Shown: positions 25,365 through 34,305, numbered from the stretch's first letter. The stretch is DNA of 64,000 nucleotides from an uncultured bacterium (GCA_905214875.1 CAJMNR010000002.1:89154-153153), one strand, 5' to 3'. Numbers and translations are program-made. The notes: generated by a model not told the origin, from the sequence alone.

Positions 25365-25997
25365 ATGGGAACAAAGAAGAAAGAAGCATTAATACAGTTT
25401 CATCGAGGAAACATTATTGCAGCAGCCAAAAAGTTGTTTGAGGAAAAAGGCGTTGAGGCTACAAGGATGGATGATATTGCAAAAGAAGCAGATTATAGTA
25501 AATCTACAGTGTATGTGTATTTTAAGAACAAGGAAGAAATCGTCAATGTCATTTTGCTAGAACAAGGGACTATGCTAAAAGAGATGTTGGAACGATGCGT
25601 ACATAAGAAGGATGACTTTATAACTACCTATCAGACAATCTGTAAGGAAATGACGTTATTCCAGCAGCAGTATCCGGTCTGTTATGATATGATGTTTGGA
25701 GAAATCTTAATAACAAAAGAGGATTTTGAACAAAAGAATTATATCTATGATATTTATGTGGTAGGAGAAGAAATCAATAACCTGATTGGAGAGTATTTAA
25801 AAAGGGGAATCGAAGAAGGCGTGGTTAAGAGTGACCTTGATATTCTACCGACGGTATTCTTTTTCTGGTCAGGGATTAGTGAAATCATTCGTTTCTCAAG
25901 TAAGAAAGAAGCATATATGAAGATGCGACTCAATATGGAAAGACAGGAGTACTTGGATTATAGCTTTGATTTGCTATTAAAGTCGATTTTAAAGTGA
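25365..25997 (+). CDS. TetR/AcrR-family transcriptional regulator
   Basis: The 210-residue protein has a TetR helix-turn-helix (about residues 12-58: IIAAAKKLFEEKGVEATRMDDIAKEADYSKSTVYVYF, described by its family pattern) and a helical ligand-binding domain. The RBS TAGGAGGCG precedes ATG 25365. It leads an operon with a haem/FMN membrane protein and a flavodoxin, so it most likely represses that cassette and responds to an unknown small molecule. Confidence 0.9.
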   Translation: MGTKKKEALIQFHRGNIIAAAKKLFEEKGVEATRMDDIAKEADYSKSTVYVYFKNKEEIVNVILLEQGTMLKEMLERCVHKKDDFITTYQTICKEMTLFQQQYPVCYDMMFGEILITKEDFEQKNYIYDIYVVGEEINNLIGEYLKRGIEEGVVKSDLDILPTVFFFWSGISEIIRFSSKKEAYMKMRLNMERQEYLDYSFDLLLKSILK

Positions 25998-26008
25998 GGG
26001 GATAGAAA

Positions 26009-26683
26009 GTGATAGCAGGCTATATGGTGTTGGTGGGAAGTCTTTTCTTGTTGTTAAAATATGTGGCAAGAAAGAAGGGGTTAAGGAAAGTCGATCATCT
26101 ATTAAGAAAATGCCATATACCGTTAGGAATTATTATTCTTGCGGTATTGGCAGTACATATTCAAATGACGTATGCCGTTTGGGAGGCAAGAGATATCCTG
26201 GTAATCATCAGTGGGGTTGTTGTGACGGTAGGTATTATAGTGATGCCAGTGAGTTATTTGCTACGGAAACGGTTAAAGAAAAACTGGATCAGGGTTCATC
26301 GAAGCATTGCACTTGTAATCAGCGTAGGACTGATTTTCCATATCGTAACGTATTATGTTGATTTTATATCTTATAAGAACGAAGTATCTGTGATAGAAGT
26401 TTCTGGGGGGGATCTTAATAAGATAGAGGATGGCAGTTATGAAGGTGAATATGATGTTGGCTACATCAAGGCAAGTGTTCGGGTTAAGGTAAAATCTCAT
26501 CAGATTATGAGTGTCAAACTTCTTGAACATAGAACAGAGCGAGGAAAGAAAGCAGAAAAGATTACGAAGGATATGGTGGAAAGACAGAGTACAAAGGTGG
26601 ACGTGGTAAGTGGAGCAACCAACTCTAGTCTTGTAATTGAAAAAGCTGTAGAAACAGCCCTATTGAAAGGAGAAGTAAAATGA
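26009..26683 (+). CDS. Ferric-reductase-like membrane protein with FMN-binding domain
   Basis: The 224-residue protein starts at GTG 26009. Four membrane helices (about 3-20, 38-58, 62-85, 97-118) carry two histidine pairs, H36/H50 and H97/H111, each H-x13-H, the pattern of b-haem ligands. Residues about 130-224 form an FMN-binding domain with VSGATNSS near residues 200-206, the type of motif flavinylated by ApbE. It probably passes electrons across the membrane between haem and flavin. The next gene, overlapping by ATGA, is a flavodoxin. The haem reading is inferred; no ApbE gene is visible here. Confidence 0.75.
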   Translation: MIAGYMVLVGSLFLLLKYVARKKGLRKVDHLLRKCHIPLGIIILAVLAVHIQMTYAVWEARDILVIISGVVVTVGIIVMPVSYLLRKRLKKNWIRVHRSIALVISVGLIFHIVTYYVDFISYKNEVSVIEVSGGDLNKIEDGSYEGEYDVGYIKASVRVKVKSHQIMSVKLLEHRTERGKKAEKITKDMVERQSTKVDVVSGATNSSLVIEKAVETALLKGEVK

Positions 26684-27129
26684 AAAAAACAGTCATTTTT
26701 TATTATTCAAAACACCATGGCAATACGAAGAAGGTAGTAGAGGCAATGAAAAAACAAGGAGAGGTTACATTGGTAGAACTGCCACTTAAGAAAATGGTAT
26801 CGCTTGAACAGTATGATCTTATAGGATTTGCCTCTGGAATCTATATGGGAAAGTTTCATGATTCTATAAAGAAGTTAATTAAAGAGATGGAAAAACAACT
26901 ACAGGGGAAAGAGACATTTTTAATATATACAAGCGGAAGCAAGAGTAAAAAAGCAGAGGAGGAGATAAAGGAAGAACTAAAAGCAGCAGGAAGCAAGGTG
27001 CAAGGTGCTTTTCGTTGCAAAGGATATGATACGTATGGAATCTTTAAGATGATCGGTGGATTAAACAGGAATCACCCAAATGAAAAAGATTTAAATAATG
27101 CAGAAGAGTTTATAAAAGAATTGTTTTAA
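26680..27129 (+). CDS. Flavodoxin-like protein
   Basis: The 149-residue protein has the flavodoxin FMN phosphate loop near its start (YYSKHHGNTKK, about residues 8-18) and the following Rossmann-like strands. In place of the usual second FMN loop it has FASGIYMGKFHD, as in the protoporphyrinogen-oxidase-like (HemG/flavodoxin_5) group. It is translationally coupled to the FMN/haem protein and is the likely cytoplasmic electron donor or acceptor for it. No terminator is evident. Confidence 0.85.
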   Translation: MKKTVIFYYSKHHGNTKKVVEAMKKQGEVTLVELPLKKMVSLEQYDLIGFASGIYMGKFHDSIKKLIKEMEKQLQGKETFLIYTSGSKSKKAEEEIKEELKAAGSKVQGAFRCKGYDTYGIFKMIGGLNRNHPNEKDLNNAEEFIKELF

Positions 27130-27248
27130 AATTAACATAAATTGTATAAATTAGCACTTTTATCTTCATACTTTAGGTGAGTTCGTTAGAATAGGTCGTA
27201 GGAAAAGTTACTTGGATTTTAACTATTATGACGAATTTGTTAAATGTA

Positions 27249-27276
27249 TTGTGAGACAATAAGGAAATGGTATAAT
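27249..27276 (+). promoter_or_regulatory. Promoter of the LtaS-like gene
   Basis: TTGTGA (27249-27254) and TATAAT (27271-27276) are 16 bases apart, about 40 bases before the start codon. Confidence 0.6.
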
Positions 27277-27317
27277 AAGGAAACAATGTTTCTGTCGAAG
27301 GGAGAAGATAGAGTGCT

Positions 27318-29447
27318 ATGGAAAGAAATAATGTAAGAAGGATGGAAACAAAAAGGATGCGCTATAAAAGACGCTTGAAACATAACATGTATGATACGTT
27401 TATCCAATTCGTATTTTTCTCATTTGCGGCATTTTGGATGGAACTCATCTATCATATATTCACATTTCGAGCGATAGACATTCATTTGATCTATCCTTTT
27501 TTATTTTCTGTCGGAATAGGAGGAGTCCTTGCGTTTATCACAGGATTATTTCCAAGAAGGGTAAATCAAGTGCTAAGTGTAATCTTCGTAGTTGTGCTTG
27601 CGTTATTCTATTGCACCCAACAAGTTTATAAATCGTTGTTTAAAGTGCCGCTAGTTATGAATTTGGCCGTGGGTGGCGCGGGGGACGTGATGCAGTACTG
27701 GAAGGAGGCATTGAATCAGATTGTTAAGAACCTGCCAGCAATCATTTTAATCTTTGCTCCAATCATCCCTCTTATCTGGTTACTTCGAAAACGACAAATC
27801 TTTAAGCGCCATCTATACAGGGCATCCCTTTTCTCCTTAATGACTGCGTTGGTGTTGCTTATGCTTCCTGTGGCACTAATTAATGCGATGGGGAAAGATT
27901 CTGTCATGTATAACCATTATTATGAATTAAATGACCAGTCCCTTGCGGCAGAACAGATGGGAATGCTTACGACATTCTGCAGAGATATGGAGGGCGTAGG
28001 ACGAGGAAGTGGAGACTTGTCTGAGTTGTTAGATAATGGTGATGACGAGGCTAAGGAAGGAAAAGAAGTAAATGTCATTCAGACTCCGAAGGCAAACGGA
28101 CAAGGAGAAGAGAACGCAGCAAATGTCATGGATATTGATTTTGATGCGTTGATTGAAAATGAATCAAAGGAAGAGATTAAGACACTTCATAAATATTTTA
28201 AGACGGTCACTCCTACTAATAAGAATGAGTATACCGGCATGTTCAAGGGGAAGAATTTGATCCTTTTGACTGCAGAAAGTTATTCGCCTTGGGCGGTGGA
28301 TGAAAAGCTGACGCCGACCCTTTATAAGATGTGTCATGAAGGATTTGTATTTAATAATTTTTATACTTCACTTTGGCAGACGAGCACTTCGGATGGAGAA
28401 TATGTTGCATTAACAGGCTTGATTCCTGATGGATCCCAGAGCATGAAGCAGTCGAAGAAAAATTCTCTTCCATTTACGATTGCCCATCAATTTAATCGCT
28501 TTGGCATTCAAAGCCGTGCATATCACAGCAATAGCCTAAGTTATTATGATCGTTACCTTACCCATACGAATCTTGGGTATGATTTTAGTGCAGCAAGACT
28601 TGGAAAATTATCTGAGGATTACTCAAAGAATATATTTCAGATGAATAATGCAGATCTTTGGCCAAATTCAGATTATGACTGTGCGCAGGCAACCTTTAAT
28701 AAATATAGTAGTGACCAGATATTCCACACCTACTATATGACATTGAGTGGTCATTGCGAGTATACGTTTTCTGGAAACAGCATGGCTGCAAAGAATCAGG
28801 AATTAGTCAAAGATCTTCCGTATACAGATGGTGCAAAGGCCTATATTGCGCAAAATATTGAGCTTGACCGCGCATTAGAGTATCTCATTAGTGAACTTGA
28901 GAAAAAGGGAATTCTAGATGATACCGTAATTGCGTTAAGCGCAGATCATTATCCTTATGAGCTGGATAAAGAAGATATCGATTCAATTGCTGGAACGACA
29001 GTTGATAAGACCTTTGATTTATATAAGAATAACTTTATTATATGGAATTCCACGATTAAGACGCCGATCGAAGTCTCGAAAACGTGCAGCAGTTTGGATA
29101 TCCTCCCTACGTTGTCAAACTTATTTGGTTTTACGTATGATTCCAGATTGTTAGCAGGAAAAGATATTCTGTCAGATTCGGAAGGAATAGCAATTTTCAA
29201 TAATAAGAATTTTATTACAGATAAGATCAAATATAATAATTCGACACACGAAGTTACCTATCTTGTCGACAAATCTGAAGTATCCGACGAATACGTAAAG
29301 GAAAAGGTAAAGGAAGTAAAGGCATTATTTGCAGCTTCTGCGGGCATATTAGAGAATGATTATTATAAATCGCTTGAGTCACAGCTTAAGTTTCCAGATT
29401 ATAAGACAACATTGGCCAAGGAGAGTGGCCAAGAAACCAAGAAATAA
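27318..29447 (+). CDS. LtaS-family membrane phosphoglycerol transferase / sulfatase-fold enzyme
   Basis: The 709-residue protein has five hydrophobic helices (about 20-190), an acidic linker (about 230-290), and an extracellular alkaline-phosphatase-superfamily domain. Visible metal and nucleophile motifs are LTAESYSP, the catalytic Thr in TSTSDGEY (about residue 356), SGHCEY and SADHYPY. This is the LtaS layout, in which phosphatidylglycerol headgroups are transferred to make lipoteichoic acid or related polymers. The exact acceptor and product in this organism are unknown. It stands alone behind its own promoter. Confidence 0.85.
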   Translation: MERNNVRRMETKRMRYKRRLKHNMYDTFIQFVFFSFAAFWMELIYHIFTFRAIDIHLIYPFLFSVGIGGVLAFITGLFPRRVNQVLSVIFVVVLALFYCTQQVYKSLFKVPLVMNLAVGGAGDVMQYWKEALNQIVKNLPAIILIFAPIIPLIWLLRKRQIFKRHLYRASLFSLMTALVLLMLPVALINAMGKDSVMYNHYYELNDQSLAAEQMGMLTTFCRDMEGVGRGSGDLSELLDNGDDEAKEGKEVNVIQTPKANGQGEENAANVMDIDFDALIENESKEEIKTLHKYFKTVTPTNKNEYTGMFKGKNLILLTAESYSPWAVDEKLTPTLYKMCHEGFVFNNFYTSLWQTSTSDGEYVALTGLIPDGSQSMKQSKKNSLPFTIAHQFNRFGIQSRAYHSNSLSYYDRYLTHTNLGYDFSAARLGKLSEDYSKNIFQMNNADLWPNSDYDCAQATFNKYSSDQIFHTYYMTLSGHCEYTFSGNSMAAKNQELVKDLPYTDGAKAYIAQNIELDRALEYLISELEKKGILDDTVIALSADHYPYELDKEDIDSIAGTTVDKTFDLYKNNFIIWNSTIKTPIEVSKTCSSLDILPTLSNLFGFTYDSRLLAGKDILSDSEGIAIFNNKNFITDKIKYNNSTHEVTYLVDKSEVSDEYVKEKVKEVKALFAASAGILENDYYKSLESQLKFPDYKTTLAKESGQETKK

Positions 29448-29482
29448 CAGTATTAAAAATTAAGAAACTTTTAAAAAATTGA

Positions 29483-29511
29483 TTGAAAATACTGTCGATA
29501 ATCTGTATACT
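29483..29511 (+). promoter_or_regulatory. tgt-yajC promoter
   Basis: TTGAAA (29483-29488) and TATACT (29506-29511) are 17 bases apart, preceded by the AAACTTTTAAAAAA block that also precedes both complete tRNA promoters. A TCACATG...CATGTGA dyad (29533-29553) lies in the leader. Confidence 0.75.
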
Positions 29512-29573
29512 TGTTAAATGAATTATCTTTTATCACATGAGTGGCACATGTGAGCAGAAATGGAGACATTTAA

Positions 29574-30707
29574 ATGTATAAATTAATAACTAGAGATGGA
29601 AATGCCAAACGTGGAGAGTTTCATACCGTACATGGTACGATTCAGACTCCTGTATTTATGAATGTAGGTACATGCGCAGCAATTAAAGGTGCTGTTTCCA
29701 CAACAGATTTACAGCAAATTAAGACACAGGTAGAACTATCAAATACGTATCATTTACATGTAAGACCAGGTGATAAAGTAGTAAAACAAATGGGCGGTCT
29801 TCATAAGTTTATGGTATGGGATAAACCAATCCTTACGGATTCAGGCGGATTCCAAGTATTTTCTTTAGCAGGATTACGTAAAATTAAAGAAGAGGGTGTT
29901 TATTTCAGCTCTCATATCGATGGACGTAAAATCTTCATGGGACCAGAGGAAAGTATGCAGATTCAATCGAATCTTGCCTCTACAATCGCGATGGCATTTG
30001 ATGAATGTCCACCACATCCAGCAACAAGACAATATATGCAGGATTCGGTAGATAGAACGACTAGATGGTTAGAACGTTGTAAAAACGAAATGGCCAGACT
30101 TAATAGCTTAGAAGACACAATTAATAAGAATCAAATGCTTTTTGGTATTAACCAAGGTGGAACGTTTGAGGATATTCGTATTGAACATGCGAAAAGAATC
30201 AGTGAAATGGATCTTGACGGCTATGCACTTGGTGGACTTGCTGTTGGTGAAAGTCATGACGAGATGTACCGTATCATTGAAGAAACAGTTCCTTATTTAC
30301 CACTTGAAAAACCTACGTACCTTATGGGGGTAGGAACTCCTGCAAACATTTTGGAAGCAGTAGATCGTGGTGTTGATTTCTTTGACTGTGTTTACCCATC
30401 CCGTAACGGACGTCATGGACATGCTTACACAAACTTTGGAAAGATCAATCTGTTAAATGCAAGATATGAGACAGATGACAGACCGATTGAAGAAGGCTGT
30501 GGTTGCCCAGCATGTACAACGTATAGCAGAGGATATATCAGACATCTGCTAAAAGCAAAAGAAATGTTAGGACTACGTTTAGTAGTACTTCATAATCTTT
30601 ATTTTTATAACACTATGATGGAAGAGATTCGCGAAGCAATCGAACAACATCGTTATAAGGAATATAAGAAGAATAAATTAGAAGGTTTCCAAAGAGGAGA
30701 TCAATAA
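29574..30707 (+). CDS. tgt: tRNA-guanine transglycosylase (queuosine pathway)
   Basis: The 377-residue enzyme exchanges guanine for a queuosine precursor at the wobble position of GUN anticodons. It has the LTDSGGFQVF motif with the general acid Asp, the nucleophile region FDCVYPSRNGRHG, and the zinc site CGCPAC...H (about 310-345). Length is standard. It is followed by yajC after 33 bases, the common tgt-yajC-sec arrangement in bacteria. Confidence 0.97.
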   Translation: MYKLITRDGNAKRGEFHTVHGTIQTPVFMNVGTCAAIKGAVSTTDLQQIKTQVELSNTYHLHVRPGDKVVKQMGGLHKFMVWDKPILTDSGGFQVFSLAGLRKIKEEGVYFSSHIDGRKIFMGPEESMQIQSNLASTIAMAFDECPPHPATRQYMQDSVDRTTRWLERCKNEMARLNSLEDTINKNQMLFGINQGGTFEDIRIEHAKRISEMDLDGYALGGLAVGESHDEMYRIIEETVPYLPLEKPTYLMGVGTPANILEAVDRGVDFFDCVYPSRNGRHGHAYTNFGKINLLNARYETDDRPIEEGCGCPACTTYSRGYIRHLLKAKEMLGLRLVVLHNLYFYNTMMEEIREAIEQHRYKEYKKNKLEGFQRGDQ

Positions 30708-30740
30708 CAAGTTGCATAATTGCTATATAGGAGGATTATC

Positions 30741-31064
30741 ATGTTAAATAATTTATTAGCTCAAGCAGCAGGCGCTAGTGGCGGCCTAATGGTTACAATT
30801 GTTTATTTTGTAATAATTGGTTTTGTGTTTTACTTTATCGCAATCAGACCACAGAAAAAACAACAAAAAGAACACGCGTCTCTTTTATCTACTTTAGCAG
30901 TCGGAGATAGCGTATTAACTACAGCTGGTTTCTATGGCGTTGTAATCGATGTTATGGATGAAGTTGTTATTGTAGAATTCGGAAGTAACAAAAACTGCCG
31001 TATTCCAATGAAAAAAGAAGCAATTGTAGATATCGAAAAATCTGATTCTATCGATCAAGACTAA
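30741..31064 (+). CDS. yajC: YajC, preprotein translocase accessory subunit
   Basis: The 107-residue protein has one membrane helix (about 14-34) followed by IRPQKKQQKEH, the family signature, and a small cytoplasmic domain. It associates with SecDF. I chose ATG 30741 because TAGGAGGATTATC stands just before it. A terminator follows; secDF lies 3.3 kb downstream with the SCIFF locus between them. Confidence 0.95.
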   Translation: MLNNLLAQAAGASGGLMVTIVYFVIIGFVFYFIAIRPQKKQQKEHASLLSTLAVGDSVLTTAGFYGVVIDVMDEVVIVEFGSNKNCRIPMKKEAIVDIEKSDSIDQD

Positions 31065-31086
31065 CAAGCAATAATGCGTAAAATAA

Positions 31087-31118
31087 AAAAGCTGCATCTA
31101 AATGATGCGGCTTTTTTT
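31087..31118. terminator. Bidirectional terminator between yajC and the PHP gene
   Basis: AAAGCTGCATC pairs with GATGCGGCTTT (one G-T pair) with a 5-base loop and T/A runs on both sides. On the minus strand it lies inside the last codons and stop of the PHP gene. Confidence 0.88.
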
Positions 31119-31979
31119 ATTTGCATGTTCAAGTTTTTTTAAGTCATCAAGCAGAAATGCCTGTACTTTCAAATTGCCTCGTCCAGTGCCAAGGTCGATA
31201 TCAGGTTTCACGCTTCCGTGATAGTCGGAACCTCCAGTAACAGTCAAGTCGTTTTCACGGGCGATGGAACGAACAAAGCTTTCGTCGAGTCCGATGTTGC
31301 AGCTGTAAACGGCTTCAATTCCTTGTAAGCCATAGCTCTTAAGTTCTTTTACAAGATTCTTTAATTCGGATTGTGATAATTTATAAAGAAGCGGATGGGC
31401 AAGAGCGGGAATTCCACCTGCACTTAAGATTAATTCGATTGCAGTCTTTGGAGAAAGATACTCCCGAGGTACATAATAAGGTCCACTGGCATCTAAATAT
31501 TTGGTAAAGGCATCTTTAATGGCAGAAACGTAGCCTTTTTTTAAGAGTGCCTTGGCAAAATGTGCTCTTGTAATGACTGCGTCGGGATTGCCGTCGGTAA
31601 TGTCGTTCATTGTGATGGCTATGCCGGCATTATTAAGGTTTGATAGCATCTTTTCATTGCGGCGTTTTCGTTCGTCAGCCACTTGGTGCAAGGTAGAAAC
31701 TAGTGTTTCATCCGTGTAGTCGAGGTAAAGTCCAAGAATATGAATATCTTTTCCTTTGTATGCGGCAGAAATCTCAACGCCTGGGATGACTTCAAGTTCA
31801 TACTCAGCTGTAGCAAGTGCTTTGGCAGCCTCCACAGCTTCCTTAACACCATCTACCGTGTCGTGGTCTGTCAGTGCAAATGCTTTTAGATGTTTTTCGT
31901 AGGCATAAGAGACAAGTTCACTCGGTGTTTTGGTTCCATCCGATACATTCGAATGGACATGTAAATCGATGTAGTCCAT
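31098..31979 (-). CDS. PHP-domain phosphoesterase (RNase AM / TrpH-like)
   Basis: The 293-residue protein carries the PHP metal motifs: DLHVHSNVSDG at the N-terminus, LTDHDTVDG, the PGVEIS segment, and a C-terminal SDYHG. This matches the YciV/TrpH group, which includes 3',5'-nucleoside-bisphosphate phosphatases and 5'-exoribonuclease AM. Its stop codon lies in the stem of the terminator shared with yajC, an economical overlap. The start at 31979 follows AAGGAAGGG on the minus strand. The precise substrate is not known. Confidence 0.88.
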   Translation of the reverse strand: MDYIDLHVHSNVSDGTKTPSELVSYAYEKHLKAFALTDHDTVDGVKEAVEAAKALATAEYELEVIPGVEISAAYKGKDIHILGLYLDYTDETLVSTLHQVADERKRRNEKMLSNLNNAGIAITMNDITDGNPDAVITRAHFAKALLKKGYVSAIKDAFTKYLDASGPYYVPREYLSPKTAIELILSAGGIPALAHPLLYKLSQSELKNLVKELKSYGLQGIEAVYSCNIGLDESFVRSIARENDLTVTGGSDYHGSVKPDIDLGTGRGNLKVQAFLLDDLKKLEHANKKSRII

Positions 31980-32098
31980 TAGTAACCCTTCCTTAGTTTA
32001 TTAATTTTTTTTAGTATAACATAACTAGGACTAAAAACAAGCATAGAACTTGAACGACCTTAATATATTCTAATATACGGTAAAAAGGAGGAGATTTG

Positions 32099-32473
32099 GT
32101 GGCAAGCGTATCCACAAAGTCGTCCAAAGCTATTGTGATTGTAAAGGCACTGTTAGTTAGCTATATCCTAACAGCAATTCTCCTATTGATTCTTGCATTG
32201 ATTACGTATAAGATCGATCCGCCGAGTGCTGTAATCAGTGTCGGTATCGTATTGACTTACATAGTGTCATGTTTTGTAGGGGGATTCTTATTAGGCACAG
32301 CCAAGAAAGAAAAGAGGTACCTGTGGGGGCTGGCAATGGGAGTTGTTTATTTTTTGATTATCCTTATTGTCTCCATAATTTTTAGCAAAGATATTTTTGG
32401 TGAAGTTGGAAGTACGATCGCTGTCTTCTTAATTTGTGGATTAAGCGGAATGGTAGGCGGAATGGTTAGTTGA
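32099..32473 (+). CDS. TIGR04086-family membrane protein
   Basis: The 124-residue protein has four hydrophobic helices (about 12-35, 43-67, 77-98, 105-122) and no recognised catalytic motif. I recognise it as the clostridial TIGR04086 family, commonly found between yajC and the SCIFF genes. GTG 32099 is favoured over TTG 32096 because AAGGAGGAG is then at a better distance. Its function is unknown; the repeated gene order suggests a link with export or with SCIFF. Confidence 0.8.
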   Translation: MASVSTKSSKAIVIVKALLVSYILTAILLLILALITYKIDPPSAVISVGIVLTYIVSCFVGGFLLGTAKKEKRYLWGLAMGVVYFLIILIVSIIFSKDIFGEVGSTIAVFLICGLSGMVGGMVS

Positions 32474-32543
32474 CCGGTTGGACAAAAACGGAAGACATGC
32501 TATAAAATCACAAAAAATACTTTTATTCGATATTGTTGTATGT

Positions 32544-32549
32544 TATAAT
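32544..32549 (+). promoter_or_regulatory. -10 of a SCIFF promoter
   Basis: TATAAT lies 35 bases before the SCIFF start codon, with a poor -35 (TTTATT, 16 bases upstream). It suggests that the peptide and its maturase form their own transcript. Confidence 0.5.
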
Positions 32550-32584
32550 AGCAAAAGTCAATAAGTAAAAAGGAGGCAATACTT

Positions 32585-32728
32585 ATGAAACGTATTAAAT
32601 CTTTACAAACTAAAAGTTTTAAGGATACACTTAAAAAAGGCGGATGCGGCGAATGTCAAACTTCTTGCCAATCAGCTTGTAAAACATCTTGCACAGTTGG
32701 TAATCAATCTTGTGAAAGTAACAACTAA
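32585..32728 (+). CDS. scfA: SCIFF (six cysteines in forty-five) ranthipeptide precursor
   Basis: The 47-residue precursor starts at ATG 32585 behind AAAAGGAGG. It has a basic leader (MKRIKSLQTKSFKDTLKKGG) and six cysteines in the second half (C21, C24, C28, C32, C36, C43), the defining SCIFF pattern. Several cysteines have Thr or Ser neighbours. In the related CteA of Clostridium thermocellum, a Cys-Thr thioether is installed by the radical-SAM maturase; the maturase gene here is 85 bases downstream. The mature function is unsettled; a signalling role has been proposed for clostridial ranthipeptides. No peptidase or dedicated exporter lies beside it. Confidence 0.95.
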   Translation: MKRIKSLQTKSFKDTLKKGGCGECQTSCQSACKTSCTVGNQSCESNN

Positions 32729-32732
32729 AAGG

Positions 32733-32759
32733 TTAGCAGCGGCTTAGGTCGCTGCTTAA
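32733..32759 (+). terminator. Attenuator-like hairpin between scfA and scfB
   Basis: AGCAGCG (32735-32741) pairs with CGCTGCT (32750-32756), with an 8-base loop and only a weak T-rich tail. Partial termination here would make more peptide than enzyme mRNA, as is common in peptide-maturase operons; this is inferred. Confidence 0.6.
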
Positions 32760-32812
32760 TTCTTGTTTAGGAAAAATGACGTGAGTTTCAACCCGGAAGG
32801 AGATATTATAAA

Positions 32813-34189
32813 GTGGTACATCAATATAAAAATAATGGCTATAATATCGTATTAGACGTGAATAGTGGAAGCGTTCATGTGGTAGATGATTTAAGCTATG
32901 ACATGATCGAGTTATATGAAAAAGAAGATAAGGCATCTATTACTGAAAAGATGCTTGAAAAATATAGTAGTGCTGGTATTAAAAAAGAGGACATCGAAGA
33001 AACATTTGGTGAAATCGAACAATTAAAAGAAGATGGAACGTTATTTGCAGAAGATATCTATGAAAATAAGATTATCGACTTTAAGAAGAGAAAGACAGTT
33101 GTAAAAGCACTTTGCCTTCATATCGCTCATGACTGTAATCTTGCATGCAAATATTGTTTCGCTGAAGAGGGAGAATATAAGGGACATAGGGCTTTAATGT
33201 CTCTTGAAGTAGGTAAGAAAGCGCTTGATTTCTTAGTTGAAAACAGCGGCAGCCGTCACAACCTTGAAGTAGACTTCTTTGGCGGTGAGCCAACAATGAA
33301 CTGGGAAGTTGTAAAAGAAATCGTAAAATACGGCCGTGAACTTGAAAAAGCCCATGACAAGAAATTCCGTTTTACATTAACAACAAACGGTATCCTTTTA
33401 AATGACGAAATCATGGAATTTGCAAACAAAGAAATGAGCAATGTTGTTCTTAGTGTGGATGGACGTAAAGAAATTCACGATATGATGAGACCAACTCGCA
33501 ACGGAAAAGGAAGCTATGATATTATCATGCCGAAATTCCAGAAGTTTGCGGAAGAAAGAAATCAGACAAACTATTATGTAAGAGGTACTTTTACACATAA
33601 TAACCTTGATTTTGCAAAAGACGTATTAAGTCTTGCAGATCTTGGATTTAAACAAATCTCAGTAGAGCCGGTTGTTGCTGAAGATGAAATGAGCTATGCA
33701 ATTAAAGAGGAAGATCTTCCAAAGTTATTTGAGGAATATGATTTCCTTGCAAAGGAAATGATTAAGCGTAATAAGGAAGGCAACGGATTTAATTTCTTCC
33801 ACTTCATGCTTGATCTTACAGGCGGACCATGCGTTTATAAACGCCTTTCCGGTTGTGGTTCGGGAATTGAATATCTTGCAGTAACTCCATGGGGGGATTT
33901 ATATCCATGTCACCAATTCGTTGGTACAGAAGAGTTTAAGATGGGTACTGTATATGATGGAATCCAGAATCCTGAAATTCAAGATGAATTCAAATGCTGT
34001 AACGTTTATACAAAAGATGATTGTAAAGAATGTTTTGCAAAATTCTATTGTAGCGGTGGCTGTGCAGCGAATTCCTTTAACTTTAACGGAAATATAAACA
34101 AGCCTTATGAAATTGGATGTAAATTACAGAGAAAACGTGTTGAAAGTGCGATAATGATCAAAGTTGCAGAGGCATTCGATGCAGAATAA
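32813..34189 (+). CDS. scfB: SCIFF radical-SAM maturase (thioether-forming, SPASM)
   Basis: The 458-residue enzyme starts at GTG 32813 behind GGAAGGAGA. Residues 1 to about 90 form the precursor-recognition (RRE-like) region, the radical-SAM core has C108-x3-C112-x2-C115, and the C-terminal SPASM region carries many cysteines (CGSGIEY, PCHQ, CKECFAKFYCSGGC). This matches CteB/Tte1186-type maturases, which build thioether links in SCIFF peptides. It follows the peptide gene directly and precedes secDF. Confidence 0.95.
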   Translation: MVHQYKNNGYNIVLDVNSGSVHVVDDLSYDMIELYEKEDKASITEKMLEKYSSAGIKKEDIEETFGEIEQLKEDGTLFAEDIYENKIIDFKKRKTVVKALCLHIAHDCNLACKYCFAEEGEYKGHRALMSLEVGKKALDFLVENSGSRHNLEVDFFGGEPTMNWEVVKEIVKYGRELEKAHDKKFRFTLTTNGILLNDEIMEFANKEMSNVVLSVDGRKEIHDMMRPTRNGKGSYDIIMPKFQKFAEERNQTNYYVRGTFTHNNLDFAKDVLSLADLGFKQISVEPVVAEDEMSYAIKEEDLPKLFEEYDFLAKEMIKRNKEGNGFNFFHFMLDLTGGPCVYKRLSGCGSGIEYLAVTPWGDLYPCHQFVGTEEFKMGTVYDGIQNPEIQDEFKCCNVYTKDDCKECFAKFYCSGGCAANSFNFNGNINKPYEIGCKLQRKRVESAIMIKVAEAFDAE

Positions 34190-34305
34190 GTCCATTCGTT
34201 ATTATTTATAATTATTTTATAAAAATTGTTTAACTTTGCAGGTTCATTAAGTGGACATAATTCGAAAAAAGAAGTAAAATAAGCTTATGTGAGTTATTAG
34301 AACCA

